A DNA stretch of 9,646 bases from Sulfurospirillum sp. UBA6810 (GCA_002469305.1 DKEY01000099.1:1-9646); one strand, 5' to 3'. Shown: positions 1-7,082, counted from the stretch's first letter. The notes: generated by a model from the letters alone, not told the origin. Translations and numbers: made by a program.

Positions 1-464
1 GCATTTATAGTTGCACTTGCAAAATCAAATCTACTTCCTATGCTTTTAAGCCAATTATCGTTTATACCAGTTACATTTCTATCTGTTTCATTTGAATCTA
101 GGTCGATAAAGCCACTCCAACCAGGAGTATTTGAAACTCCATCCCATGAGCCTAAAAAGCTTTCATTGTCTCTACCTATCCACTCCAATACATCATAACT
201 CTCATTTGCATCTGTGAGTGCAACAAAGTCTAGAAAAACTTGATCATTTCTTGCTATGACACTATCTTTTATACGAAACTCTAATCTTTTTGCTATTTGG
301 TCAAGGATAAGGTCTGTTTGTGCTTGAAGTCTGTTGATGGCTCTTGTTTTGATATAGTTTTCATAAAGCTTGGTAATGATATCTGCTCCGATGGAAGAAA
401 CAATCCCAAGGATAACTATGACCATAACAAGTTCGAGCATAGTGAAAGCTTTTTTCTTTATCAA
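1..464 (-). CDS. Prepilin-like (pseudopilin) protein, 3' end beyond window
   Basis: Partial gene; 154 codons are visible and the reading frame leaves the window at position 1. The N-terminus is a type III (prepilin) signal: a short basic leader (IKKKA), then FTMLE with Glu at +5 after the predicted cleavage between Ala6 and Phe7, then a hydrophobic helix to about residue 26. Ala at -1 instead of the usual Gly is tolerated by prepilin peptidases. The following helix (about residues 33-62) and size suggest a PulJ/PilW-type minor pseudopilin, but I cannot name the subfamily. Start choice: TTG at 464-462 overlaps the upstream stop (TTGA) and has TAAGGAG at 477-471 with a 6-nt spacer. The visible part holds three acidic sequons (N87, N125, N130). 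It is the third gene of the operon and probably sits in the inner membrane as a component of a pilus or pseudopilus. Pseudopilin identity is firm; the exact machine is unknown. Confidence 0.82.
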   Translation of the reverse strand, partial: MIKKKAFTMLELVMVIVILGIVSSIGADIITKLYENYIKTRAINRLQAQTDLILDQIAKRLEFRIKDSVIARNDQVFLDFVALTDANESYDVLEWIGRDNESFLGSWDGVSNTPGWSGFIDLDSNETDRNVTGINDNWLKSIGSRFDFASATIN

Positions 465-1168
465 AAGTCTCTCCTTAAAATTTCACTCTCACCGATATTT
501 GTGGCATATGTTCTAAAAGTTATATTATTATCAAGGCCTGTACCACTTAGTCTGAGTTCTATGAGTTTTATATTGGTAGAACCATTTGTAACGGCACTTG
601 CTGGTGTTGGAAAAGTAAAAGTTGCCATATCTTGAAGTGAGTAATTAGCAGCATCACTTATATAGTGAGCAAAAATACTCATGTTTAAATCATCAAATTT
701 ATAATCAAGCCCAGTGTCGGTTGTTTCTGCAAGGATAGGTGCAAGAAGATTTGTCGTAGTGTTTGCAAAGTCATCTATATCGTCTATATCGCCACCATCA
801 CTTCCTAGATTTGCAGGGCTTGTTGCTGCATTGTTTGGTTCAAGTGGATCAAAAAACTTTCTTCTTTTATCAGCAAAAACATGTCCAACTCTTCTTAAAG
901 AGGTATTTGAGTCTCTTTGAAGTGTTAGAGGGGTAATTGTAGAATTTACATCAAGGATAGCTACTATATTTGATTTTAGAGAGTTTTCATCCCAAGGATA
1001 TGTTGTCATATCTCCAAGTTGTGTTCTAGCTGCAAGCAGTGCTTCTTGTTGCATAGCAAAAGTATTACTTGATTGTACTTTTTCTAACATCAAAGGAAGA
1101 GTCATCATAGCTATACCCATAACTACGATGGCAATAACTAACTCTATCATGGATGATGCACGTCTCAC
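461..1168 (-). CDS. Prepilin-like (pseudopilin) minor pilin protein
   Basis: Complete gene of 235 residues. It begins with a very short leader (MRRA), then SSMIE placing Glu9 at +5, then a hydrophobic stretch to about residue 28: a prepilin peptidase site with Ala at -1. The GTG start at 1168-1166 is required, because the next Met (residue 7) would remove the leader. A GAAGG lies 8 nt upstream at 1181-1177, inside the end of the preceding gene, whose TGA overlaps as GTGA. The stretch at 49-61 (TQLGDMTTYPWDE) resembles the conserved post-helix part of PilV/GspI-like minor pilins. Residues 124-133 are Asp-rich. Four D-x-N-x-S/T sequons are present (N75, N88, N162, N215), a high density for this length. 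It is the middle gene of a translationally coupled trio. Likely role: minor subunit that initiates or caps a type IV pilus-like fibre. The system (pilus, type II secretion or DNA uptake) is not decided by the sequence. Confidence 0.82.
   Translation of the reverse strand: MRRASSMIELVIAIVVMGIAMMTLPLMLEKVQSSNTFAMQQEALLAARTQLGDMTTYPWDENSLKSNIVAILDVNSTITPLTLQRDSNTSLRRVGHVFADKRRKFFDPLEPNNAATSPANLGSDGGDIDDIDDFANTTTNLLAPILAETTDTGLDYKFDDLNMSIFAHYISDAANYSLQDMATFTFPTPASAVTNGSTNIKLIELRLSGTGLDNNITFRTYATNIGESEILRRDF
471..477 (-). promoter_or_regulatory. Ribosome binding site fixing a TTG start of the third operon gene
   Basis: Read on the minus strand this is TAAGGAG, 6 nt before the TTG at 464. It lies inside the last codons of the preceding prepilin gene, so the two genes are translationally coupled through the TTGA overlap. 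Confidence 0.75.
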
Positions 1169-4100
1169 CAGTCTAACCTTCTGTTTTGTCTTGTTGATAC
1201 ATTTAAATCAACAGTTTGTCCCAAGCTACCTTCACCTGCCCAATCACTTGCAGTATTTATAAACTCTACTATAAAGTCATCTGTTGTCGCATTTTGGTTA
1301 AATCTATTGAAAATCATCCAAGGACTAGGCGTAAAATCTATCTTATCTGTGTATGGTGCAGCATCTATAGAGACATTTTGTCCCTCTTGTCCATCGAGTA
1401 CTGCTGTTGTTTGTGAAGTAGCAGTGGCAGTTGGATAATTTAATCCAAAACGGACATTGCCAACAGCATCAAAAATACTTACATTGCCATCTGTTACCAA
1501 ATCATGACGTAGATTTTTAAACCAGTTGATACTATCTATACTCTCTGTATCACTAACATTATATAAAGTTTTATTACAATCATCGCAATATACTTCATAG
1601 TATATTTGAGCAACTCCATTTGTCCCCTCAAATCTCTGATCAGGTGCATGTACGCGACCATAGTAGTGAGTTATGTTAGCATCAACGAAATCATTTGTAC
1701 CTGTGATATTAAAATCGGATGTTAAGTTGGCATTTATTTGACAGTTTGCTATGTTTGTACAGTTTACATCAATTTTAGTTAATTGAACGATTAGAGGATT
1801 TATTGGAGTACTTGCGTTTCTTTCGTAATTCATTGAAATATTCATATTGATTATTCCATTGTTATCTCTTCTAAAGTGATCACTTGTAACTATAAAAGAA
1901 GATATATTATTATCTATACTATTATTTATATCTAAAACAAAGTCATCTTGTGCTGTATTTGTACTATTGAAGTCTATAAACCTAGCCTCATATGATGCTG
2001 TACTCAACTCCACGTTTCCATTAAATGTTATATTTATATCATTTGCATAACACCCACCTACATAGTTACTTGGAATCGTATTGTCAAAACCTCTTGCTTC
2101 TATATTTCCATTATAGTTAGTTGACATAACTCTACTTGCATTATTATCTACATTTGACATATATCTAAACACTGGGAGTGTAATAGCTGGTAAAGCAAAT
2201 CTATAAGGTTTGTAGGTGACATCAATGTTTCTGTAAGTATGACTTGCATCATTATTTGTATGATTTGTACTTATTAGACAACCATTTATAGAACCGGCTG
2301 TTGTAGTTGAATTTTGAATACAATCAGAATTTGCACTCAAATCGAAGTATCCTGAGATATGATGACTTTTACTAACATCAACATTTGTCCAAGCGCTATC
2401 TTCGAGCTGCATACTGTATTCTCCAACTTGTTCTTGGATGTACTCTTTATTTGTAACAAGTCCATTAGCATTAAAACCAATTTCAAATGTATAGTTAGAG
2501 TCATCATTGCAAACCAACCCTACAGTTTGTGGGTCCCAAGTGTTGGATACATTTAAAGTTCTCACATACCAAGGTGTTGCTTTCAAATCAGTATGATTTG
2601 TTGCATTGATGTCATATACCGTAGTATAACCAGTTGCAAGGTTCAACCTTTGTGTTGGAGCACTCCCTGCATCAGGTGTATAGTTGAGCAAGGCACTTAA
2701 ATCAATTTTGCTATTTGCGTCTTTTGTTGTTTGATTTATATCATGTACCCTAATATCAAATGATTCTGGCCTTATAGAAAAATTATCACGAGAACAAACA
2801 GGAGTGGCGTATTTTGATTTTATGCATTGATAACATGTATCTGAAGTCTCTGCGTTATTACATTTTACTATACAATCAAGGTGAATACTTGAATTATAGA
2901 GTCCATTTGAAGAAGTACCATTTCCATCAATAGAAAAGTTTTCGATTAATGCCCCATTTTGGTCGTTAAAATGCCAAACTCTGAATGCTGCATTTTTAAT
3001 AGCAAAATTATAATAATCACTTGATTGTGTAGGTATCTGTGTAAGGTTTGAACCATTTTGACTTAAGTTTACATTGAGATATATAGGGGTACTAGTATGA
3101 GCAGTAGGGTTTGCACATGCCGCTTCAACATCATGAAATGGTTCTACGTCAAAAATTTCAACTATCACACTTGTATTTATATCTTTACTTGGGGTTGCAT
3201 CAGTATATTCACCCGTTGATGCATCTTTTTCAAAAAACTGAAGATCAACGTTAAAGGGTTTTTTCGCAACTTGTGTTTTTAAGTTATAGTACGATGATCC
3301 TCTATCTGCAACATTAAAAATTCCCCAAACAGGATTATATGTTGTGTCTTCTGAGCAAATGTCTATCTCTTGTCCTAAATATCTATTTAATCTTGGAATT
3401 GGAGTTCCATTTTCTGGTGTAATATAATAATCAATACTCATATTCAAGTCTATATTTTGTTTTCCTGTTAGAGTATTATTAAGGTTGAATTGAAAAAATT
3501 GATACTCTTCACTTCCAAGTTCTCCTGAAGAAATTTGAGAGTATCCAGTAGCAAGACGTCCTAGTCCAACTCTGATGTTACCATCCTTTGTACAAACCTT
3601 TGGTGAAGTTGAACTGCTATTATAGTCACATGCATTGCTAATAACTTCTTGAATCGCTCCTTCTAAGACTGAACCGTTAACTGAAGACATATATGTTGAA
3701 TTTAGGTCATAAGCAACGTAATTTGTAGTGTTTGAATCTAAATTGGTATAAAAAGAGAGATTTTTTATAGCTAAATCAGCTTCTTTATTTCTAAAGTATA
3801 TCCCTACTTCAATTGGCACATCATCTAAGTACGTATTGATATTAGGTTTTTCCCCTAAATCACCAGTTATATCAAGTTCAACACCATTTTGTCTATAGGA
3901 AAAATCATAGCAAATTTTTGGTTCATAGAGTTCAGTATTAAAAGCTAATAATGATGGCCAGTATGTATCTTGATCAGAAGTAAAATGAAATGCCATCTCA
4001 GTTTGTTTTGGCGTAAGATAATCACCAATCTCATAGGATTGTATATCTATACCGTTATTGTTTGTTAAATTTGGGAGTTTATAATAACTACCACTAATGC

Positions 4101-5706
4101 TTGAGTTAAAAGTTTGGTCATTTACTCCAGCAGGGGTTAAGTTAACTGTATTATTTGTATTGTAGTTTGTTGTTTTGAGGTAGTCATTACTTATATGCTT
4201 ATCACCTTCAGCTGCAAAAACTGATATAGCAGCATTTAAGTCATTTCTATCAGGAGTGTAAAAACCAGAAACATTAATAGGCACATCTCTGTATCCATCT
4301 ACATCTTTGACAACTTTCCAACCATCAAATATCGAAAAACTTCTAAATTTTTCATCCTGCGTAGTTAAATCTTCATAAATGACAACCATTGTCCATGCGC
4401 CATAAGTACCAAGAGTATCTACTTTGCCTTCATGCACAGGGATATTGGCTACCGTATAGTTACCATTTGCCCAGTTATTACTCGTAAAATAATTTGTTAC
4501 ATCTTTAAAAGCAGCGTAACTGGTGTATCCAACTTTACCACTGTCTGCAAGGTAGTCTAATGTGTCATAAGATATATCATTATATGAGCCATTGTCTTTT
4601 TTAATTTTTATATTCATTGTAGTGCTAAAACTTGCATTACTTACTAATGCTTGCCAATAAAGTCCTGCCCAAACTACTTTGGCATAAGAAGGGATTTCTA
4701 ATGCTGCGGTTGTTGAGTTTGTTGTGCCAACATCTGTTTGATAACCACAAAGGTACCAATTGTTATTAGCAGTTCCTACATCCGTATAGTAATTGCCATT
4801 TGTATATGTACCACAAACATCGTTATTTGGATTAGGAGGGACTAAAACGGTGTTTCCTATCGTTTTCATGTTTCCTTTAAGGTACAACTGTTTTCTAAGT
4901 GTAAAATCTCTATAACCATTATTAACGGGCGGTGCATCATCATTTTCTATAGTTATTGTTGCTTGATTATCGCTTATTATGGTTGAGCCTGAATTAGAAA
5001 GTGTTATAGAAAATGTTTCATCTACCTCACTATCAGTGTCTCCTTGTACGCTTACATTGATATATTGAGTGCTAGAGTTTGGTGGGAAAGTTAAAGTACC
5101 ACTACTTGACGTGTAGTCACTACCACTAATTGCTGTATTGTTGGAAGTAGCATAATCAACAGTAACCGTTGATGCAGAAGTTGGGGATAATGTTACAGGA
5201 ATTAAAAACGTTTTATTGCCAGCATCCCCTTCTGTATCTGCAAAATTACTAATAGACAAAGTGGGGTCAAGACCATTGATTTGAACATAGTCTATATAAG
5301 CATCTTCTGAATTTTGTGATGTATCAGGATTAAATCTAAGTGTTAATTCACCACTTGCGGTAGTAGTGGCTAAAAAAGTATATTGATTGTAGCCATCATT
5401 TGGATGATATGTATATGCTAAATTTCCATTTATAAACACATTAAAATCATCACTTGTTTCCCAATCATTTGGAACCCATAAAGCAACATTAATTTCTACG
5501 TTTTTTCCATTTCCAAGACTAGTATATGTTTTTTCTGCGTAGTCGTCTCTATCAATTCCAAGCCAACCTAAGCTTGCAGAATCATGCCAAATATTGGACC
5601 CCGTCCATCCATCAAATCCTGTAATGAAGTCGTCTCTTTCAAGCTGTGCGGCTAAAATTACAACAGGAAGTAGCAATATTAAAATGAAAATTTTTAAAAA
5701 ATTCAA
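1165..5706 (-). CDS. Very large secreted beta-rich protein with Calx-beta domain; candidate pilus-associated adhesin
   Basis: 1513 residues. A Sec signal peptide spans residues 1 to about 19/20 (basic start, Leu/Ile/Val core, ILA-A cleavage). Residues about 25-145 form a carbohydrate-binding or jelly-roll-like module (inferred). Residues about 150-256 are a good Calx-beta match (TEGD, DYATSN, GSDYTSSSGTLTF, DSEVDETFSITLSN), a calcium-binding fold common in adhesins. Residues about 265-595 resemble a secreted module with AGLYW and GAWTMVVIYED...FDGW signatures. Residues 600-1513 are Asn/Asp-rich, beta-type and unassigned. There are 20 cysteines, none before residue 298 or after 1377, including C945-C971 spaced C-x3-C-x8-C-x2-C-x9-C and a CDDC at 1374-1377. 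All 21 acidic sequons lie between N659 and N1502. The TTG start at 5706-5704 is supported by AAAGGAG with a 6-nt spacer and by the signal peptide. It leads the operon and overlaps the next prepilin gene (GTGA). Position and architecture suggest a surface or tip protein carried by the pseudopilins, analogous to PilY1 or MshQ, but it lacks a recognisable PilY1 propeller. Confidence 0.8.
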   Translation of the reverse strand: MNFLKIFILILLLPVVILAAQLERDDFITGFDGWTGSNIWHDSASLGWLGIDRDDYAEKTYTSLGNGKNVEINVALWVPNDWETSDDFNVFINGNLAYTYHPNDGYNQYTFLATTTASGELTLRFNPDTSQNSEDAYIDYVQINGLDPTLSISNFADTEGDAGNKTFLIPVTLSPTSASTVTVDYATSNNTAISGSDYTSSSGTLTFPPNSSTQYINVSVQGDTDSEVDETFSITLSNSGSTIISDNQATITIENDDAPPVNNGYRDFTLRKQLYLKGNMKTIGNTVLVPPNPNNDVCGTYTNGNYYTDVGTANNNWYLCGYQTDVGTTNSTTAALEIPSYAKVVWAGLYWQALVSNASFSTTMNIKIKKDNGSYNDISYDTLDYLADSGKVGYTSYAAFKDVTNYFTSNNWANGNYTVANIPVHEGKVDTLGTYGAWTMVVIYEDLTTQDEKFRSFSIFDGWKVVKDVDGYRDVPINVSGFYTPDRNDLNAAISVFAAEGDKHISNDYLKTTNYNTNNTVNLTPAGVNDQTFNSSISGSYYKLPNLTNNNGIDIQSYEIGDYLTPKQTEMAFHFTSDQDTYWPSLLAFNTELYEPKICYDFSYRQNGVELDITGDLGEKPNINTYLDDVPIEVGIYFRNKEADLAIKNLSFYTNLDSNTTNYVAYDLNSTYMSSVNGSVLEGAIQEVISNACDYNSSSTSPKVCTKDGNIRVGLGRLATGYSQISSGELGSEEYQFFQFNLNNTLTGKQNIDLNMSIDYYITPENGTPIPRLNRYLGQEIDICSEDTTYNPVWGIFNVADRGSSYYNLKTQVAKKPFNVDLQFFEKDASTGEYTDATPSKDINTSVIVEIFDVEPFHDVEAACANPTAHTSTPIYLNVNLSQNGSNLTQIPTQSSDYYNFAIKNAAFRVWHFNDQNGALIENFSIDGNGTSSNGLYNSSIHLDCIVKCNNAETSDTCYQCIKSKYATPVCSRDNFSIRPESFDIRVHDINQTTKDANSKIDLSALLNYTPDAGSAPTQRLNLATGYTTVYDINATNHTDLKATPWYVRTLNVSNTWDPQTVGLVCNDDSNYTFEIGFNANGLVTNKEYIQEQVGEYSMQLEDSAWTNVDVSKSHHISGYFDLSANSDCIQNSTTTAGSINGCLISTNHTNNDASHTYRNIDVTYKPYRFALPAITLPVFRYMSNVDNNASRVMSTNYNGNIEARGFDNTIPSNYVGGCYANDINITFNGNVELSTASYEARFIDFNSTNTAQDDFVLDINNSIDNNISSFIVTSDHFRRDNNGIINMNISMNYERNASTPINPLIVQLTKIDVNCTNIANCQINANLTSDFNITGTNDFVDANITHYYGRVHAPDQRFEGTNGVAQIYYEVYCDDCNKTLYNVSDTESIDSINWFKNLRHDLVTDGNVSIFDAVGNVRFGLNYPTATATSQTTAVLDGQEGQNVSIDAAPYTDKIDFTPSPWMIFNRFNQNATTDDFIVEFINTASDWAGEGSLGQTVDLNVSTRQNRRLDW

Positions 5707-5712
5707 AGTGTA

Positions 5713-5719
5713 CTCCTTT
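5713..5719 (-). promoter_or_regulatory. Ribosome binding site fixing a TTG start
   Basis: Read on the minus strand this is AAAGGAG, 6 nt before the TTG at 5706. The strong match makes the TTG the start of the 1513-residue gene and places the signal peptide exactly at the N-terminus. Confidence 0.75.
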
Positions 5720-5741
5720 CAATGAGGAAGCAAATAAGATT

Positions 5742-5753
5742 GTTACATGTAAC
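5742..5753. repeat. 12-bp perfect palindrome (GTTACATGTAAC)
   Basis: A perfect palindrome in the leader of the large secreted-protein gene, about 36 bp before its start codon. Its core TTACATGTAA recurs exactly at 9622-9631 and with one end change at 7072-7081, each time between genes. It could be a dimeric regulator's operator or a dispersed genomic motif; the sequence alone does not decide. Confidence 0.5.
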
Positions 5754-5778
5754 CCAACCGCCCACCTAAATGCTACAA

Positions 5779-5798
5779 ATACAACAGTGTTGTTGTAT
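5779..5798. repeat. Inverted repeat, 8-bp arms with 4-nt loop
   Basis: Arms ATACAACA (5779-5786) and TGTTGTAT (5791-5798) are perfect complements around GTGT. The element lies in the gap between fliW and the secreted-protein gene. It lacks a T-run on either side, so it is not a typical intrinsic terminator. It may be an operator, or a leader hairpin if fliW transcripts read through. Confidence 0.5.
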
Positions 5799-5827
5799 CC
5801 ATTTTACAGCTTTAGATATAAAATTTA

Positions 5828-5843
5828 ACTTAACATCTTAAGT
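5828..5843 (-). terminator. Weak candidate terminator hairpin after fliW
   Basis: Perfect 6-bp arms (ACTTAA / TTAAGT) around CATC, about 23 bp past the fliW stop. On the minus strand it is followed by a short AT-rich stretch with four T. The stem has a single G-C pair per arm, so termination would be inefficient and read-through into the secreted-protein operon is plausible. Confidence 0.3.
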
Positions 5844-5866
5844 ATCTTTAAAGTAGAAGGATATGT

Positions 5867-6250
5867 TTATTCGCCAAGATAATTAGAAATTTTCTCCATA
5901 ATACCAAATTCACTATATTTGAATGTATCTAAAAGAACTTGTGCCATCAAGCCTTTATCTGTATTGAAAACAAGAGGAGCTATAAAATTTATCACGGATG
6001 TTTCGATGGGAGTTGAAACTATCATTATATTGAAAACAAGAGTATTTGTGCCTTCTTCTAGTTCAAGTAAACTTTTAAAATATTCAGGAACTTCAAAGTC
6101 ATAATCTCTTAAAAGAAAAGGATTGATCAGCATAAAAGTGGTGTCATCATCATGGGATTTTAATCTCATAAAAAAATCATCAATTTTCTCTAATTCGACT
6201 GTTTTGATCTTATCAAATCCTGGAATTGGACTTTTGACACTAAATACCAT
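5867..6250 (-). CDS. fliW: Flagellar assembly factor FliW
   Basis: 127 residues, the usual length for FliW (about 125-150). Recognisable family signatures are PIPGF at 8-12, INPFLLRDYDFEVP at 42-55 and NFIAPLVFNT at 88-97. FliW is a small cytoplasmic protein that binds flagellin and also binds and inhibits the translational repressor CsrA, so it couples flagellin translation to flagellar export. In C. jejuni the main CsrA-FliW target is flaA mRNA. The ATG at 6250-6248 has AAAGGA upstream with a 5-6 nt spacer. The gene is divergent from bamD, and the fliW-bamD-lon order matches my recollection of C. jejuni Cj1075-Cj1074c-Cj1073c. The pseudopilin operon lies 160 bp downstream on the same strand, so co-transcription is possible but unproven. 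Some Campylobacterota carry two fliW paralogues; which one this is cannot be told here. Confidence 0.93.
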   Translation of the reverse strand: MVFSVKSPIPGFDKIKTVELEKIDDFFMRLKSHDDDTTFMLINPFLLRDYDFEVPEYFKSLLELEEGTNTLVFNIMIVSTPIETSVINFIAPLVFNTDKGLMAQVLLDTFKYSEFGIMEKISNYLGE

Positions 6251-6289
6251 GCGTATCCTTTTGCTAGATAATTTTAAATTAATTTTGAA

Positions 6290-6295
6290 ATTGTA
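6290..6295 (-). promoter_or_regulatory. Candidate sigma70 -10 box for fliW
   Basis: Read on the minus strand the site is TGG-TACAAT, placing a transcript start near 6283 and a leader of about 33 nt before the fliW ATG. There is no convincing -35, as is usual in Campylobacterota. The same TACAAT hexamer precedes bamD and lon. Confidence 0.5.
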
Positions 6296-6378
6296 CCATT
6301 TTCATTTTAATTTCACCTCAATAAATCGGCATTTTAGAAAAAATATAAACTTTTATCTTTTAATAACAAAAAAAGAGA

Positions 6379-6384
6379 TACAAT
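6379..6384 (+). promoter_or_regulatory. Candidate sigma70 -10 box for bamD
   Basis: TACAAT preceded by A/T tracts and lying 33 bp before the bamD ATG. The ribosome site AAGAGGA at 6404-6410, with a 7-nt spacer, follows it. The upstream AT-rich waves fit the -35-poor promoters of this phylum. Confidence 0.5.
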
Positions 6385-6417
6385 AGATTTTTTTAAAACA
6401 ATTAAGAGGATGATTAG

Positions 6418-7062
6418 ATGAGATTAGCGACTATTGCTGCATTGTTTTTAGCTTTATTTATAATTACAGGATGTTCAACCAAGAAAGAAAAAGTTGTTTA
6501 CAATAAACCAGCTTTATACTGGTATGAGCAGATAATAAAAAGCATAAAAAATGCTGATTTAGAAAAAGCAGATGACATGTACACTTCCCTTTCAAGTGAG
6601 CATATTGCCTCTCCTTTGCTTCCTGAAGCGATGATTATACTTTCTCAAGCACATATGGATGAAGAAGAGTACCTCTTGGCTAGTTTTTACCTAGATGAGT
6701 ATATAAAAAGATATGGCAATGAACAAAAAAGTGAATATGCTAGATTTATGAAGATAAAAGCAAATTTTGAATCTTTTCCAAATCCAAATAGAAACCAACA
6801 ACTTCTTATAGATACGATAGCCCAAACAAAAGAATTTATAGCAAAATACCCAACATCTCAGTATAGACCGATGGTTGAGACTATGCTTGTAAAGTTAAGA
6901 CTTGGAAACTACTATCTCAATGAAAACATAGCAAGTCTTTATGAGCGTATCGATAAACCAGAAGCTGCAAAAGTTTATAAAGAGAAAATTGAAAATTCAC
7001 CACTAAAAACTGCAAATATGATTGAGCCACATATCCCTTGGTATCGCTCAATCTTTGAATAA
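6418..7062 (+). CDS. bamD: Outer membrane assembly lipoprotein BamD
   Basis: 214 residues. The N-terminus is a lipoprotein signal: Arg2, a hydrophobic core, then ITGC with Cys19 as the lipidated residue. Ser at +2 is compatible with outer-membrane sorting. The mature part is alpha-helical with TPR-like units (about 30-60, 67-92, 100-150), as in BamD/ComL, the essential partner of BamA in beta-barrel insertion. Family motifs seen are ALYWYEQ, EYLLASFYLDEYIKRYG and EFIAKYPTSQYRPMVE. The C-terminus PWYRSIFE is in keeping with Campylobacterota members. The length is slightly below the E. coli protein (about 245). The ATG is fixed by the signal peptide and an AAGAGGA ribosome site. lon follows after 94 bp on the same strand with its own likely promoter. 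BamD acts at the inner face of the outer membrane; its position next to lon is synteny rather than a shared pathway. Confidence 0.9.
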   Translation: MRLATIAALFLALFIITGCSTKKEKVVYNKPALYWYEQIIKSIKNADLEKADDMYTSLSSEHIASPLLPEAMIILSQAHMDEEEYLLASFYLDEYIKRYGNEQKSEYARFMKIKANFESFPNPNRNQQLLIDTIAQTKEFIAKYPTSQYRPMVETMLVKLRLGNYYLNENIASLYERIDKPEAAKVYKEKIENSPLKTANMIEPHIPWYRSIFE

Positions 7063-7070
7063 AATAAAAT

Positions 7071-7082
7071 CTTACATGTAGG
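7071..7082. repeat. Near-copy of the TTACATGTAA palindrome
   Basis: CTTACATGTAGG differs from the perfect palindrome at 9621-9632 (CTTACATGTAAG) only at the eleventh base. It lies just after bamD and its last bases overlap the larger inverted repeat. Confidence 0.4.

Noticed and set aside
297..920. Plus-strand open frames of 112 and 68 codons over the prepilin genes
   Set aside because: They lie antisense within clearly coding prepilin genes, have no ribosome site that I can see and have no recognisable protein character.
1165..5706. Assignment of the giant protein as PilY1 or MshQ
   Set aside because: No PilY1 beta-propeller signature is visible, and similarity to MshQ rests only on gene context and a weak resemblance around residue 971-985. 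It is left unnamed.
5707..5720. CsrA-binding site over the ribosome site of the giant-protein gene
   Set aside because: A GGA is present simply because it is the Shine-Dalgarno, and the GGA near the inverted repeat is not in a hairpin loop. The link to neighbouring fliW is attractive but not supported by structure.
6366..6376. Short A-runs (7 A) near bamD and in lon as phase-variable tracts
   Set aside because: Seven-base A-runs are expected at this AT content. The one near bamD is outside the gene and the one in lon would break an essential-type frame; no long G/C tract was found.
6123..6386. Plus-strand frame of 87 codons overlapping fliW and the bamD promoter
   Set aside because: It runs antisense through FliW and ends over the bamD -10 box; the product is low-complexity Ile/Leu/Lys/Asn with no family signature.
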